Shown here: positions 55,530 to 64,000 of the stretch, piece by piece
Layout: every line of letters begins with the position of its first letter
How positions within the stretch are numbered: the stretch's first letter is position 1
The notes under the pieces: generated by a model
The model's database searches: none
What the model was told of the DNA's origin: nothing
The model's input: only the letters and a program-made list of their open reading frames with translations
Position numbers and translations under genes: made by a program
Source of the DNA: Neobacillus sp. FSL H8-0543
GTDB lineage: Bacteria > Bacillota > Bacilli > Bacillales > Cytobacillaceae
Assembly: GCF_038592905.1 (NCBI RefSeq)
Contig: NZ_CP151943.1
Coordinates: 3,298,501-3,362,500, forward strand
Length of the DNA stretch: 64,000 nucleotides
Reading direction: 5' to 3'

Positions 55530-56186
55530 ATGGATATTCGATGGGATATATTAGCGGAATATGCACCCTTTTTTCTAGAGGGTACGTTGCTTACAATTGG
55601 ACTATCAGTAGCAGGTATTATAATAGGAACAGTTCTAGGGTTAGTAATCGGATTAGGAAAAATACTGAAAAATAAATTCCTGGCACTGCCATTTAGCGTT
55701 TATATTACTTTTTTCCGGGGTACACCCTTACTTGTACAAATTATGTTGATTCATTTTGCCGTTGTTCCTTTGTTTCTAGGTAAAACGCATGCCATTATAG
55801 CAGCTATTCTTACCCTTTCACTAAATTCCGCTGCCTATATCGCTGAAATCTTTCGTGCCGGAATTCAATCGATTGATAAGGGACAAATGGAAGCCGCTCG
55901 TTCCTTAGGGATGACTCATGTACAAGCCATGCGCTATATTATCCTGCCGCAAGCGATTAAAAGGATGATTCCTCCGCTTGGAAATGAATTTATTGTATTA
56001 ATAAAAGAATCCTCAATGGCATCATTAATCGCTGCACCAGAACTTTTATACTGGGGACGGGCAATGCAGGGCCAATATTTTCGTGTCTGGGAACCCTATT
56101 TGACAGCAGCCCTTATTTATCTGGTATTAACCCTTTCTCTAAGCTTCTTGTTATCGCGTCTTGAAAGGAGGTTGGCAACAGAATGA
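55530..56186 (+). CDS. Amino-acid ABC transporter permease
   Basis: 218 residues, HisM/GlnP family, five membrane helices. [25 protein letters not shown] and [35 protein letters not shown] (EAA loop) are typical. It overlaps the ATPase gene by 4 nt. The start follows TAGGAGGGTC. ArtQ of B. subtilis is a relative. Confidence 0.94.
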   Translation: MDIRWDILAEYAPFFLEGTLLTIGLSVAGIIIGTVLGLVIGLGKILKNKFLALPFSVYITFFRGTPLLVQIMLIHFAVVPLFLGKTHAIIAAILTLSLNSAAYIAEIFRAGIQSIDKGQMEAARSLGMTHVQAMRYIILPQAIKRMIPPLGNEFIVLIKESSMASLIAAPELLYWGRAMQGQYFRVWEPYLTAALIYLVLTLSLSFLLSRLERRLATE

Positions 56187-56905
56187 TTGAAGTGAAAAAT
56201 CTAAAGAAGTCGTTTGGTAAAAATGAGGTTCTTAAGGATATTAATGTTACGATTAAGCCACAAGAAGTTGTCGTTGTAATCGGTCCATCTGGATCTGGAA
56301 AATCAACGTTCCTCCGCTGTATTAATTTGTTAGAAACCATTACAGGTGGTCATGTGTTAATTGAAGGAATCGATATTACTGACAAAAAAACAGATATTAA
56401 TAAAGTACGGACTGAGGTAGGGATGGTTTTTCAGCAATTTAATCTCTTTCCGCATAAAAAGGTGATAGAAAATATTATGCTTGCTCCTATGAAGGTGAGA
56501 AATGTCTCTAGCGAGCAGGCAAGGAAAAGTGGATTGGAACTTTTGCGAAAAGTAGGCTTGGAGGATAAAGCTGAAGCTTATCCTGAATCCTTATCCGGGG
56601 GTCAAAAGCAGCGTGTGGCCATTGCTAGGGCGTTAGCCATGGAACCGAAAATTATGTTGTTTGATGAACCAACCTCTGCCCTCGATCCCGAAATGGTTGG
56701 CGAGGTACTCGAAGTTATGAAACAACTAGCTAAGGAAGGGATGACAATGGTTGTGGTTACACATGAAATGGGATTTGCCAAGGAAGTGGGCGACCGTGTT
56801 CTTTTTATGGATGGCGGCTTGATTGTCGAAGAAAATAGCCCAAGTGAGTTATTTGATCATCCGCAGGAAGAGCGAACAAAAGCATTCCTGAGTAAAATCC
56901 TATAA
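56183..56905 (+). CDS. Amino-acid ABC transporter ATP-binding protein
   Basis: 240 residues, GlnQ/ArtR/HisP family. Walker [11 protein letters not shown]-loop [12 protein letters not shown], signature [15 protein letters not shown], Walker [15 protein letters not shown] and switch VTHEMGFA are all present. It overlaps the permease gene and ends the three-gene importer; the terminator follows at 56908. Confidence 0.96.
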   Translation: MIEVKNLKKSFGKNEVLKDINVTIKPQEVVVVIGPSGSGKSTFLRCINLLETITGGHVLIEGIDITDKKTDINKVRTEVGMVFQQFNLFPHKKVIENIMLAPMKVRNVSSEQARKSGLELLRKVGLEDKAEAYPESLSGGQKQRVAIARALAMEPKIMLFDEPTSALDPEMVGEVLEVMKQLAKEGMTMVVVTHEMGFAKEVGDRVLFMDGGLIVEENSPSELFDHPQEERTKAFLSKIL

Positions 56906-56907
56906 AG

Positions 56908-56940
56908 AGAAGGGAGACTGAATTAGTCTTCCTTCTTTTC
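56908..56940. terminator. Terminator of the amino-acid ABC operon
   Basis: Stem AGAAGGGAGACT / AGTCTTCCTTCT (one G-U pair), 5-nt loop, then TTTC; between convergent genes. Confidence 0.85.
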
Positions 56941-57449
56941 TAATTAGTAGAATCAAATATATCCACAATCCGATCAGCAGTCATCCGATTTAGACAAAGT
57001 TTAAACATTTGTTCACAAAATCTTTCTACACCTATTTCCTCAGTTGGAAGTTTGATGTGTACGGTTGTTGTGCCGAACATTTGCTTAAAGTAGGCTTTCC
57101 TTTGGTCATTTTTACCATCACGTTTTAATGGATTGTACGACCAAACAAACTGGAGCAATCCATCAATTTCTTCTACTTGTCTTATTTCTGCTACTGTCGT
57201 TGATTTATTATGTGTATAAATTACTAGATAATAATTGTCGTTCCGGTGCCAATCGATAAATAAAAAATAATAGCTCGTGTCACTATCGAGTTGGGTAATT
57301 TCATATCCTGCCACTACTTTTTTACCATTTGTCCATTGATGAAATTTTGGTAAGGTACCGCTGACCAGGACTAATTTTTTAATCTCAAATGAGAGAGGGG
57401 AGGATTTTTCAATATGCTTTGCTAAAAAAACGGCTTGAGTCTTTTCCAA
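56940..57449 (-). CDS. Hypothetical protein, no recognised family
   Basis: 169 residues, predicted cytoplasmic, without signal peptide or membrane helices. The middle is beta-rich and aromatic (SYYFLFIDWHRNDNYYLVIYTHNKS), with a helical C-terminus holding two Cys (FCEQMFKLCLNR). I do not recognise it. It is divergent from the dynamin-like GTPase gene, about 257 bp away, so joint regulation is possible. The start has GGAGCC upstream. Confidence 0.6.
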   Translation of the reverse strand: MEKTQAVFLAKHIEKSSPLSFEIKKLVLVSGTLPKFHQWTNGKKVVAGYEITQLDSDTSYYFLFIDWHRNDNYYLVIYTHNKSTTVAEIRQVEEIDGLLQFVWSYNPLKRDGKNDQRKAYFKQMFGTTTVHIKLPTEEIGVERFCEQMFKLCLNRMTADRIVDIFDSTN

Positions 57450-57706
57450 GATATTGGCTCCTTTTAGTATTTTTACTTATTATACCTGCAATTTAGCCAT
57501 AATAGGAATTTCTTAATAATATTAGAAAAGACCTGTCTCCATTGACTTATAAATGAAACAATCCTGTCATCCTATGTTAAAATCAGTTTGATAGAATTGT
57601 AATAATTAAGACAAAAATTGGTCATATGGTTCGAATAGTATTAGGAATAAATCTGCCTCTTTTCCATATGAATGACATAGAAGTGGTGGTTACTGGAGGG
57701 ACAGAA

Positions 57707-60460
57707 ATGACATTAGAGTATCAATTAATTCAAAAGGAATATTACCAAATTTTTATAAATGAAATGGAACAAGTTGAACCGATTCGTGTCCTAGGTGATG
57801 CTTATCAGGAAGAACTGCAAAAAGACATGGCGGATTTAACAGCCATTCGATTTGCACAGGGTGAGTTATATTTTCACTATAAGGATTATGAGGCCGCGAT
57901 TTTTAAATGGGAAACCATTACGGGCGAACTTGGGCCTTGGGCGAAGAAAAATATTGCCGATGCCTATTTTGAAACGGGGCTGTTGTCTAATGCGGAGGAC
58001 CTTTACCTGGCAATAGAAACAAATAATCCTACGTTAAACACAGAGATAGCACTAGAATTATTTGAATTGTATATCGAACGCGGCAAGATTGACTCAGCTA
58101 TTCAGATTATTAAAAAGATAATCAATTTAAACCCTGATTATACAAATGTAACACAGATGGCCCGTGAATTTTTTGAGACTCAGCTTGATTGGAAGAATGC
58201 TGTTGAGTTGGCTAACAATGAAGCCAAACGAACAGGTTCATTAGATTGGTTTGAAACGGTAAATTTGTATGTTGAAAAAGGTGTGACCAAAAACTTTGCA
58301 CCAAACTACTTCTTACAAGCACTATTTGATCTGTTTGTTATTGATCAGAAGAGGTTTGAACAACTGACAGTTTCCCTATGGGTTAGTTACAAAAATGAAG
58401 AGAACTATTTTACTTGGTTAAAAGAGGTTAATCATCTGCTATTAAATCTTGATATTAAGCAAAATGAAGACTTTCAGTACCTTTCAAAAATTCATAAAGA
58501 AACCTACTTTAGTCTAATAAGTGGAAATTATTCCATTAAAAAGTTAGAGGAACTAATACCGGATTTATTGACCAATTGGCTAAGATTAGGATATCCAGCA
58601 GAGACCGTATTAGCCTCTGCCGCTGTTCTTTCTTGGAATGAACTTTTTCCTGCAAGCATTAGTATGGAAATTGTCAGTGAGGCAGAAAGACTTCTCTTGA
58701 TGACGGAAAACAATATGGATGAGCTTGAGGAGTGTTTATCGTTATTTGAATCGATCTTAGATTGGGCCAAAGCACATGATATGGGTGAGAATAACAGATT
58801 GAAATGGATGGTTGAACAATTAATCGATTTTGACACGCAGCATATGTTAGTTATTGGCTTTAGTGGTTGCGGAAAGTCGACATTTGTAAATGCAATCCTT
58901 GGAGAAGAAGTACAGGATAGCCCAACTTCTACTGCAGTGTTGTTTAGAGACTCAGAGGAATTGTGCATTTCTGAAATCACCGATTTTGAAACGAGTCAGC
59001 TCTCTGATTTATCAAAATTTCAAGAACGAATGGATCGGCGAAGGAATGCTTTTGAATCAATTATTGAATTCAAACAGCCAATCCCTTTTTTGCAGGAACA
59101 ACGTCTAACTCTTCTTGATACACCTGGAATGAAGGGGACGCCGCAGGACCGCTCTGAAGTATTGGAGTATCTTCATGTCGCCGATACAGTTTTATTTGTC
59201 CTGGATGCCAATACTCCTTTTACAGATAAAGAGCGTGCCACACTAGCGCAAATACATGATTTAGCACCTAATACTCCTGTCCATTTCATATTGAATAAAA
59301 TGGACACTATCCCAACTGAACAGGATGCTTATCGAATTTTTGATGAAACAAAAGTGGCGATTCATTCCTTTTTACCTGATGCCCGGCTATTTGCATTTTC
59401 ATCACAATATGAAAGCAGGCAACAGTTGGCCGAATTAAGAGAGTTTATCCAGTCGAATAAAAATATTAGGAATATAGCGGATAAACGATTGGCGATGCTA
59501 TTATTCTTTATCCGGTCAACGATTACGAGTCTATTGGAAAAACGAATTGATGTTGAAAATCAGTTGATTGATTCGGTACGCTGGAATGAAGAGGTGCTAA
59601 TGAAATTAAACGGCGCTGTTAATCAGCTTAAGGATGCAGAGTCGCAAAAAGCAACGACGATAACAAGGTCATACAAAGCCATTAAAGAATCGATTCAAAA
59701 CGAAATTGCTGAAGTAGTTCCAAAAATGCTTCAGGACTGTGCAGAGTTAATTACTGATGATAGTAGTTTTATCAATATTCATGTCGAATTAAATAATGAG
59801 ATGAATAATAGAATTCAAGACTATTTGGAGCAGGTATTGATGCCGAAATACTACACCGCTCTGCAAGGCTGGATTACGAGTGCAGAAGAGGAATTCGAAG
59901 AAAGTCAGGCATTTTTAGAGGAAATGTCAGAAGGATTTAATGCTTTATACGGGGAAGACCGTATTAATCCTGCTTGTGACTTTAGGGTGCTTGATGATTG
60001 GCATCGAGATACTGACAGGATGACTAGCCATTTCAAATTAGATAAAGTGAATATTTTACTTCGAAATACTCCCTCACAACTTTTGTTGAAAAGTGCAGGG
60101 AAACTATTTGGAGCGATCACCCAAAATAAAGCAATGCTTAATAACCGGTACAAATCTTTTGTGAAAAACGAACAATATTCAGAAACTGTGACAACAGTAA
60201 TTGATCGCTTTTTTCAACAGTTTGAGCTGTTTGAAAAATCATTAGAACGCGATATTACCATGTTTTTCAGAAGCCCACATAATGTGCTAAATCAAGCAGT
60301 TGAAGAAGCACGTTCTGAAATTGCAGCAAACCAAGATATACTCAAAAAGATGAATACTAATCCTGAAATGTTCCGTGACCCATTGACATTATTTGAAGTA
60401 AGACTGCGTCAATTTGAGTGGATGACCGTTGCAGGAAAAGGTGTCCAAACGATATATTAG
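57707..60460 (+). CDS. TPR-dynamin-like GTPase fusion
   Basis: 917 residues from the ATG at 57707, with GGAGGGAC upstream; an earlier in-frame ATG at 57626 has no site. Residues 1-370 are helical TPR-like repeats (FAQGELYFHYKDYEAAIFKWETI, AKKNIADAYFETGLLSNAEDLY). A dynamin-type GTPase follows: G1 GFSGCGKS at 384, the G2 Thr in SPTSTAVLF, G3 DTPG at 471 and G4 NKMD at 530. The rest (about 590-917) is long and helical like a dynamin stalk, with no clear membrane helix. Bacterial dynamin-like proteins remodel or protect membranes, DynA in response to antibiotics and phage. The role of this fusion is unknown. A terminator follows. Confidence 0.82.
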   Translation: MTLEYQLIQKEYYQIFINEMEQVEPIRVLGDAYQEELQKDMADLTAIRFAQGELYFHYKDYEAAIFKWETITGELGPWAKKNIADAYFETGLLSNAEDLYLAIETNNPTLNTEIALELFELYIERGKIDSAIQIIKKIINLNPDYTNVTQMAREFFETQLDWKNAVELANNEAKRTGSLDWFETVNLYVEKGVTKNFAPNYFLQALFDLFVIDQKRFEQLTVSLWVSYKNEENYFTWLKEVNHLLLNLDIKQNEDFQYLSKIHKETYFSLISGNYSIKKLEELIPDLLTNWLRLGYPAETVLASAAVLSWNELFPASISMEIVSEAERLLLMTENNMDELEECLSLFESILDWAKAHDMGENNRLKWMVEQLIDFDTQHMLVIGFSGCGKSTFVNAILGEEVQDSPTSTAVLFRDSEELCISEITDFETSQLSDLSKFQERMDRRRNAFESIIEFKQPIPFLQEQRLTLLDTPGMKGTPQDRSEVLEYLHVADTVLFVLDANTPFTDKERATLAQIHDLAPNTPVHFILNKMDTIPTEQDAYRIFDETKVAIHSFLPDARLFAFSSQYESRQQLAELREFIQSNKNIRNIADKRLAMLLFFIRSTITSLLEKRIDVENQLIDSVRWNEEVLMKLNGAVNQLKDAESQKATTITRSYKAIKESIQNEIAEVVPKMLQDCAELITDDSSFINIHVELNNEMNNRIQDYLEQVLMPKYYTALQGWITSAEEEFEESQAFLEEMSEGFNALYGEDRINPACDFRVLDDWHRDTDRMTSHFKLDKVNILLRNTPSQLLLKSAGKLFGAITQNKAMLNNRYKSFVKNEQYSETVTTVIDRFFQQFELFEKSLERDITMFFRSPHNVLNQAVEEARSEIAANQDILKKMNTNPEMFRDPLTLFEVRLRQFEWMTVAGKGVQTIY

Positions 60461-60470
60461 AAATAATCAC

Positions 60471-60500
60471 GGAAGATGTTTAACGGCATCTTCCCTTTTT
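60471..60500 (+). terminator. Terminator of the dynamin-like gene
   Basis: Stem GGAAGATG / CATCTTCC with an 8-nt loop and CTTTTT. Confidence 0.85.
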
Positions 60501-60558
60501 ATAAGGTGGGATTCTAAATGATAATTTAGCCCAGGAAAATATAAAAAGTCATAAAATG

Positions 60559-60587
60559 AAGGGTGCCTTGTAAAAAAGGGCACCCTT
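60559..60587 (-). terminator. Terminator of the DUF1761 gene
   Basis: Stem AAGGGTGCC / GGCACCCTT just past the stop of the minus-strand gene. Confidence 0.75.
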
Positions 60588-60600
60588 AAACGTTTCACTA

Positions 60601-61008
60601 CTAAATGAAAGCAGCAATGATTATACCCATGACAGTAAGCGAAAAGATATGGTAGCCAGCACTAATGAAAAATAAAGTGTATTTGCGGCTTTCAAAGAAG
60701 GTTGGAGATAATTCTCTGAAAGAGGCAACTAAACCTATAAGAAATCCAATTAATGCACCATCCAAAATGGTAACAGTATCTAATAAGGTGATGAACAATG
60801 AAAGGATAATAGCTGTTAATATCCCGCCGAGAGTTGTTAAAAGATACCCAACGTTTGCTCCCTTAGGGTCAATATCCTCCATTTTCTTTCCAAGCGCTTT
60901 TACCCATATATTAGAAAACAGAATAGGAGAATACCAAAGAGCTCCAATTACCATGTTCGCTACAACTGCCAAAATAATTGCTAAAATACTAAAATCCCCA
61001 AAATTCAT
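60601..61008 (-). CDS. DUF1761 family membrane protein
   Basis: 135 residues with four hydrophobic helices. NMVIGALWYSPILFSNIWVKALGKK is the DUF1761 signature, and the last helix ends YHIFSLTVMGIIIAAFI. The family has no known function. The start has AAGGAGTAATT upstream. A gene remnant lies immediately upstream of it. Confidence 0.85.
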   Translation of the reverse strand: MNFGDFSILAIILAVVANMVIGALWYSPILFSNIWVKALGKKMEDIDPKGANVGYLLTTLGGILTAIILSLFITLLDTVTILDGALIGFLIGLVASFRELSPTFFESRKYTLFFISAGYHIFSLTVMGIIIAAFI

Positions 61009-61020
61009 CTAATTACTCCT

Positions 61021-61146
61021 TTACCTTGTATTTTCTAATAACTCAAGCAATAAATCAGGGCGGTTAGTTAATATTCCATCCGCACCAGCAATAAGTTTTT
61101 CCATTGTATTACAACCGGCTGTATTGAATTGCTCCTTTGTTTTGTC
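61021..61146 (-). pseudogene. Remnant of a glycerophosphodiester phosphodiesterase gene (3' end)
   Basis: The minus strand reads in one frame FNTAGCNTMEKLIAGADGIL, then TNRPDLLLELLENTR and a stop at 61021. GADGILTNRPDLLLELL is the typical C-terminal end of GDPD proteins. Only about 40 codons remain; upstream sequence is a short repeat-like segment, then an unrelated dehydrogenase gene. There is no start codon or site. It looks like a deletion scar. Confidence 0.8.
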
Positions 61147-61180
61147 TAGCGTAAGCTGCCGAGGCGCTTCCGCTTTTCTT
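61147..61180. repeat. Fragment of a Bacillus-type intergenic repeat
   Basis: GCCGAGGCGCTTCCGCTTTT recalls the end of a widespread Bacillus repeat starting TAAGAAAAGCGGAAGCGCC. It marks the deletion point between the GDPD remnant and the dehydrogenase gene. Recognition is from memory. Confidence 0.45.
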
Positions 61181-62141
61181 AATACCCCTTTGAAAAGTTC
61201 ACAAGATTAATGTTTGGCGCATTTCCATTGATATAGGTTTTTAAGTTTGGGATAAAAATATTTTCAATGACCCGCTTACTATAATGCTCTGTTGAACCTG
61301 AAGTGTGCGGGGTGATAATTACATTATCCATTTCCCATAGAGGACTATCAATAGTTAATGGTTCTTGTTCAAACACATCTAAACCTGCACCCGCGATTGT
61401 TCCATGTTGCAATGCATTAATTAAATCTTCCTCAACGACAATTTCACCACGGCCAATGTTAATAAAGAAGGAAGAGGACTTCATCTGGCTAAATTCCTTC
61501 GAACCAAATAAACGATGTGTTTCCCTTGTAAGAGGTAAGGTAACAACGATATAATCGCAGTTTGGAAGTACTGAATGTAGTTGGCTGGCAGTATACATTT
61601 CATCGACAAACATATCGGGTTTTCCTGAATGGCGTACACCTAGTACATTCATCCCAAACGCTTTTGAAATCTTAGCTACTTCTTTACCTATCGCACCAAC
61701 GCCAATGATTCCAATCGTCTTTTCATGCATTTCAAGCTTCATTCCCGAGTGATGCCATGTTTTTGCTTGTTGGTTCTTCACGTAGGTATGTATCTTCCGT
61801 GTTAAGCCAAGCATTAAGGCAAAAATTGTTTCTGAAATAGGATAGACATGTACTCCATTCGCACTAGTTACGGCCATATTTCTAGATTCGAATTCTTCAA
61901 GCGGTAGGCTATCGACTCCTGCACTCCATGTCTGGAGCCATTTGAGTTTGGAATCGGGAGCGAGACATTCATCCTCTAACCCTTTTTTCCAGCCTGCTAT
62001 AATTTCAGCATCCTTTATATGCTTTTGCCATATCTCTTTGTTTTTGCCAACAATTAATTCCCACTCAGGGATAAGATCTTTAATTTGTTTAATATGATTT
62101 TGATCAATCTCATGTGTAATTACCAATTTTCTCTTTTGCAT
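61179..62141 (-). CDS. D-2-hydroxyacid dehydrogenase (NAD-dependent)
   Basis: 320 residues. The Rossmann motif is GIIGVGAIGKEVAKISKAFGM. The catalytic triad is intact: Arg in NIGRGEIV, Glu in DVFEQEPL, His in PHTSGST. The sequence SANGVHVYPISETIFALMLGL is typical of phosphoglycerate/glyoxylate reductase-like members. Substrate unknown. The start follows GGAGG; its last codons border the repeat fragment at 61147-61180. Confidence 0.9.
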   Translation of the reverse strand: MQKRKLVITHEIDQNHIKQIKDLIPEWELIVGKNKEIWQKHIKDAEIIAGWKKGLEDECLAPDSKLKWLQTWSAGVDSLPLEEFESRNMAVTSANGVHVYPISETIFALMLGLTRKIHTYVKNQQAKTWHHSGMKLEMHEKTIGIIGVGAIGKEVAKISKAFGMNVLGVRHSGKPDMFVDEMYTASQLHSVLPNCDYIVVTLPLTRETHRLFGSKEFSQMKSSSFFINIGRGEIVVEEDLINALQHGTIAGAGLDVFEQEPLTIDSPLWEMDNVIITPHTSGSTEHYSKRVIENIFIPNLKTYINGNAPNINLVNFSKGY

Positions 62142-62523
62142 TAGATTCCTCCGTTAATTCTTTGAATACTTAATTTAATGATAACGGAAATTACTATAAA
62201 ATGATAACTAGAAAACATAAATTCCACTGTTTCTTGGAGAATTTAGAAAAGGTCAGTTCGCATTTTACTAGGGTCCTGACCTCTTCGTGTTTTACTAGAC
62301 TTCGTTTCTCCGTCTGTTTTGCACCTTCATCGCTACTATTTTATATTGCCAAATTCTATTATAATACCCTAATTTTCGAATACTCAATAAATATCATTCT
62401 ACAAAATACGCAAAAATACTTAGTATAAATAGATAGTATGAGAAATTCTATTAATATAATATTCTAAAAATTCGTATACTTTGGTATAATAGATTGGAGT
62501 GATTTTATGAGGAGGTATAACTA
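62142..62523. other. Intergenic region upstream of the acyl-CoA synthetase gene
   Basis: This 382-bp stretch has no convincing gene. It contains the inverted repeat AGGTCAG / CTGACCT (62250-62256 with 62276-62282) and a duplicated TTTTACTAG. The likely promoter is near the GTATACTTTGGTATAAT at about 62477-62493, with the TATAAT as -10 and overlapping the small palindrome TATAC-TTTG-GTATA. Confidence 0.55.
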
Positions 62524-64000
62524 GTGAACATTGGTAACCTATTGTCTCAGAATGCCCGTAAATTTCCTGAACTGCTTGCAATTGAATGTGAAGGAAGGAG
62601 CTATACGTACCGTCAATTTAATGAAGAGGTCAACAAACTTGCAAATGGTTTGTTAGAAAAAGGTGTGAACAAGGGTGAAAAGGTTGCTTTAATGATGAAA
62701 AACTCTGACCATTTTGTTTTCAGTTTCTTCGCGATTGCAAAAATTGGAGCTGTAGCAGTACCCGTAAACTTCCGCTTAACCTCTTCTGAAGTTCAATACA
62801 TATTGGAGCAAGCAGATGCTGTTGCAGTCGTTTGCGACAAGGAGTTTGAAGATACGATTGCAGTTGCTTCAGAATCTAGTGATGTACGTATGGTGATTAC
62901 CATTGGCGAACCAAGTAGGGAAAACTACCTATCGTTTGAAAGCGCTTTATCTAATAATGACAATGAGCCAGAGGTAACTGTCAATGAACAGGACGACTTA
63001 GAAATTTTATACACCTCAGGAACAACGGGCCGACCGAAGGGGGCTCTATTTGATCATAATCGAGTCTTTAAAGTGGGAATCGCTGTCACGATAAACATGG
63101 GCCTTCGTCCTCATGAGCGTATTTTACATGTTGCACCACTATTCCACTCAGCACAACTAAATCTATTCCTAATCTCAGGTGTTGCCCTAGGTGCAACGCA
63201 CATCATTCATCGTGATTTCCATCCAGTAAAAACACTACAAGCCATTCAAGAACACAAAATCACTCACTTTTTTGGAGTCCCGGCGATGTTTAATTTTCTT
63301 TTACAAGTACCCAATGTAGCTGAATACGATTTGTCGTCTATCCGTAGGTGTGGGTATGGGGCCGCACCAATGGCGCCAGAGCTTGTGAAAAAAAGTATCC
63401 AGCTATTTAAGACTGACCAGTTCTATAATCTTTGTGGTTTGACCGAAGGTGGACCTGGTGGAATTCTCCTTGATCCAGAAGGACATGAGCACCATTTAGG
63501 CAAAGGCGGGAAAGCAATCTTCTTAACCGAATCACGTGTCGTAAATGAAAAAGGATTTGACGTAAAGCCAGGAGTGGTTGGTGAATTTATCATAAAAAGC
63601 GAAATGGTTATGAAAGAGTACTATAAAAAGCCAGAGGAAACAAAAAGTACGATTAAAGACGGTTGGCTGTATACCGGTGATTTAGCAACGATTGATGAAG
63701 AGGGATATATCACGCTTGTTGATCGGAAAAAGGACATGATTATCACTGGAGGAGAGAATGTCTATTCCGTTGAAGTGGAAGGTGTTCTTTTTGAGCACCC
63801 AGCAATATTGGATGCAGCGATTATTGGTTTGCCTGATGAAGTTTGGGGAGAAGTGGTATGTGCAATCATCGTACCCAAAGAAGGGGCGGTTATTGATGAA
63901 GAGGAGTTAAAGAGCTTTTGTCGTCAAAAACTTGCTGGCTTTAAGGTGCCGAGGAAAATTGTCATAGAGGAACAGCTGCCAAGAAATGCATCAGGAAAAA
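62524..64000 (+). CDS. Acyl-CoA synthetase (AMP-binding), 5' part
   Basis: 492 codons are visible from a GTG at 62524 with AGGAGGT upstream; the gene runs past the window. It is an ANL-superfamily enzyme that would activate a carboxylic acid through an acyl-adenylate. Motifs in order are LYTSGTTGRPKGA (phosphate-binding A3), NLCGLTEGGPGG (A5), GWLYTGDLATIDEEGYITLVDRKKDMII (A7-A8) and the C-terminal PRNASGK with the catalytic Lys near the last visible bases. A long- or medium-chain fatty acid is likely, but the substrate is not settled. Confidence 0.93.
   Translation, partial: MNIGNLLSQNARKFPELLAIECEGRSYTYRQFNEEVNKLANGLLEKGVNKGEKVALMMKNSDHFVFSFFAIAKIGAVAVPVNFRLTSSEVQYILEQADAVAVVCDKEFEDTIAVASESSDVRMVITIGEPSRENYLSFESALSNNDNEPEVTVNEQDDLEILYTSGTTGRPKGALFDHNRVFKVGIAVTINMGLRPHERILHVAPLFHSAQLNLFLISGVALGATHIIHRDFHPVKTLQAIQEHKITHFFGVPAMFNFLLQVPNVAEYDLSSIRRCGYGAAPMAPELVKKSIQLFKTDQFYNLCGLTEGGPGGILLDPEGHEHHLGKGGKAIFLTESRVVNEKGFDVKPGVVGEFIIKSEMVMKEYYKKPEETKSTIKDGWLYTGDLATIDEEGYITLVDRKKDMIITGGENVYSVEVEGVLFEHPAILDAAIIGLPDEVWGEVVCAIIVPKEGAVIDEEELKSFCRQKLAGFKVPRKIVIEEQLPRNASGK

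Noticed and set aside
62201..62428. 75-codon open frame upstream of the acyl-CoA synthetase gene
   Set aside because: It has no ribosome binding site, an improbable composition and includes an inverted repeat; it is likely non-coding.

Overview
The window looks like a chromosomal segment of a low-GC, endospore-forming Bacillaceae (Bacillus/Neobacillus-like). The evidence is strong AGGAGG-type ribosome binding sites, frequent GTG/TTG starts, hairpin plus U-tract terminators, a CIRCE element, CcpA cre sites, TnrA/GlnR boxes, a T-box leader, and close resemblance of many products to Bacillus subtilis families (TnrA, GuaD, AdeC, PucM, YknXYZ-like exporter, HtpG). The genus is inferred from memory of these families and was not computed. 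I see no rRNA, tRNA, prophage, insertion sequence with transposase, or CRISPR array.

Layout. 1-11.6 kb: end of a GH13 alpha-glucosidase, a DoxX membrane protein, a PAS-GGDEF-EAL c-di-GMP enzyme, a spore-coat-like protein, a DUF4097 protein, a rhodanese/BASS-transporter pair, a 52-bp tandem repeat array, an SRPBCC/ArsR pair with two operators, a LysE exporter, CIRCE-preceded htpG, and a SET-domain protein. 11.6-18.9 kb: a repeat element, a 21-bp-phased array of DnaA-box-like sequences, then purine salvage and catabolism: guaD-adeC on the minus strand, and OHCU decarboxylase, uricase, HIU hydrolase and an M20 hydrolase on the plus strand, followed by an M19 dipeptidase. 18.9-26.8 kb: small accessory genes, a DHH nanoRNase-like protein, a GNAT enzyme, a MacAB/YknXYZ-like ABC exporter, a hemolysin-III-type protein and a DUF1836 regulator.

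26.9-34.9 kb is a sialic acid (N-acetylneuraminate) utilisation locus: YhcH-type protein, nanA, SGNH hydrolase, ABC importer (binding protein plus two permeases, no ATPase), nanE, nanK and an RpiR regulator. Two near-identical promoters carry a shared palindrome and cre sites. 35-39.8 kb holds accessory genes, including a frameshifted DUF3892 gene. 39.8-51.4 kb is the complete branched-chain amino acid cluster on the minus strand, ilvE-ilvD-[T-box]-ilvB-ilvN-ilvC-leuA-leuB-[20-bp hairpin array]-leuC-leuD. The T-box specifier reads AUC (Ile).

51.8-57 kb is a nitrogen-related block: amtB and tnrA with several TGTNA-N7-TNACA sites, then an amino-acid ABC importer. 57-64 kb holds a 917-residue TPR-dynamin-like GTPase, a DUF1761 protein, a remnant of a glycerophosphodiester phosphodiesterase gene, a D-2-hydroxyacid dehydrogenase, and the start of an acyl-CoA synthetase gene that runs off the window.

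No single obviously new multi-gene system stands out. The most unusual signals are non-coding: the phased TATCCACA array (11989-12124), the 20-bp hairpin array inside the leu operon (41921-42160), the paired AAACCA-AA-TGGTTT operators (7546-7591), and the duplicated sialate promoter module. The TPR-dynamin GTPase is the least understood large protein.
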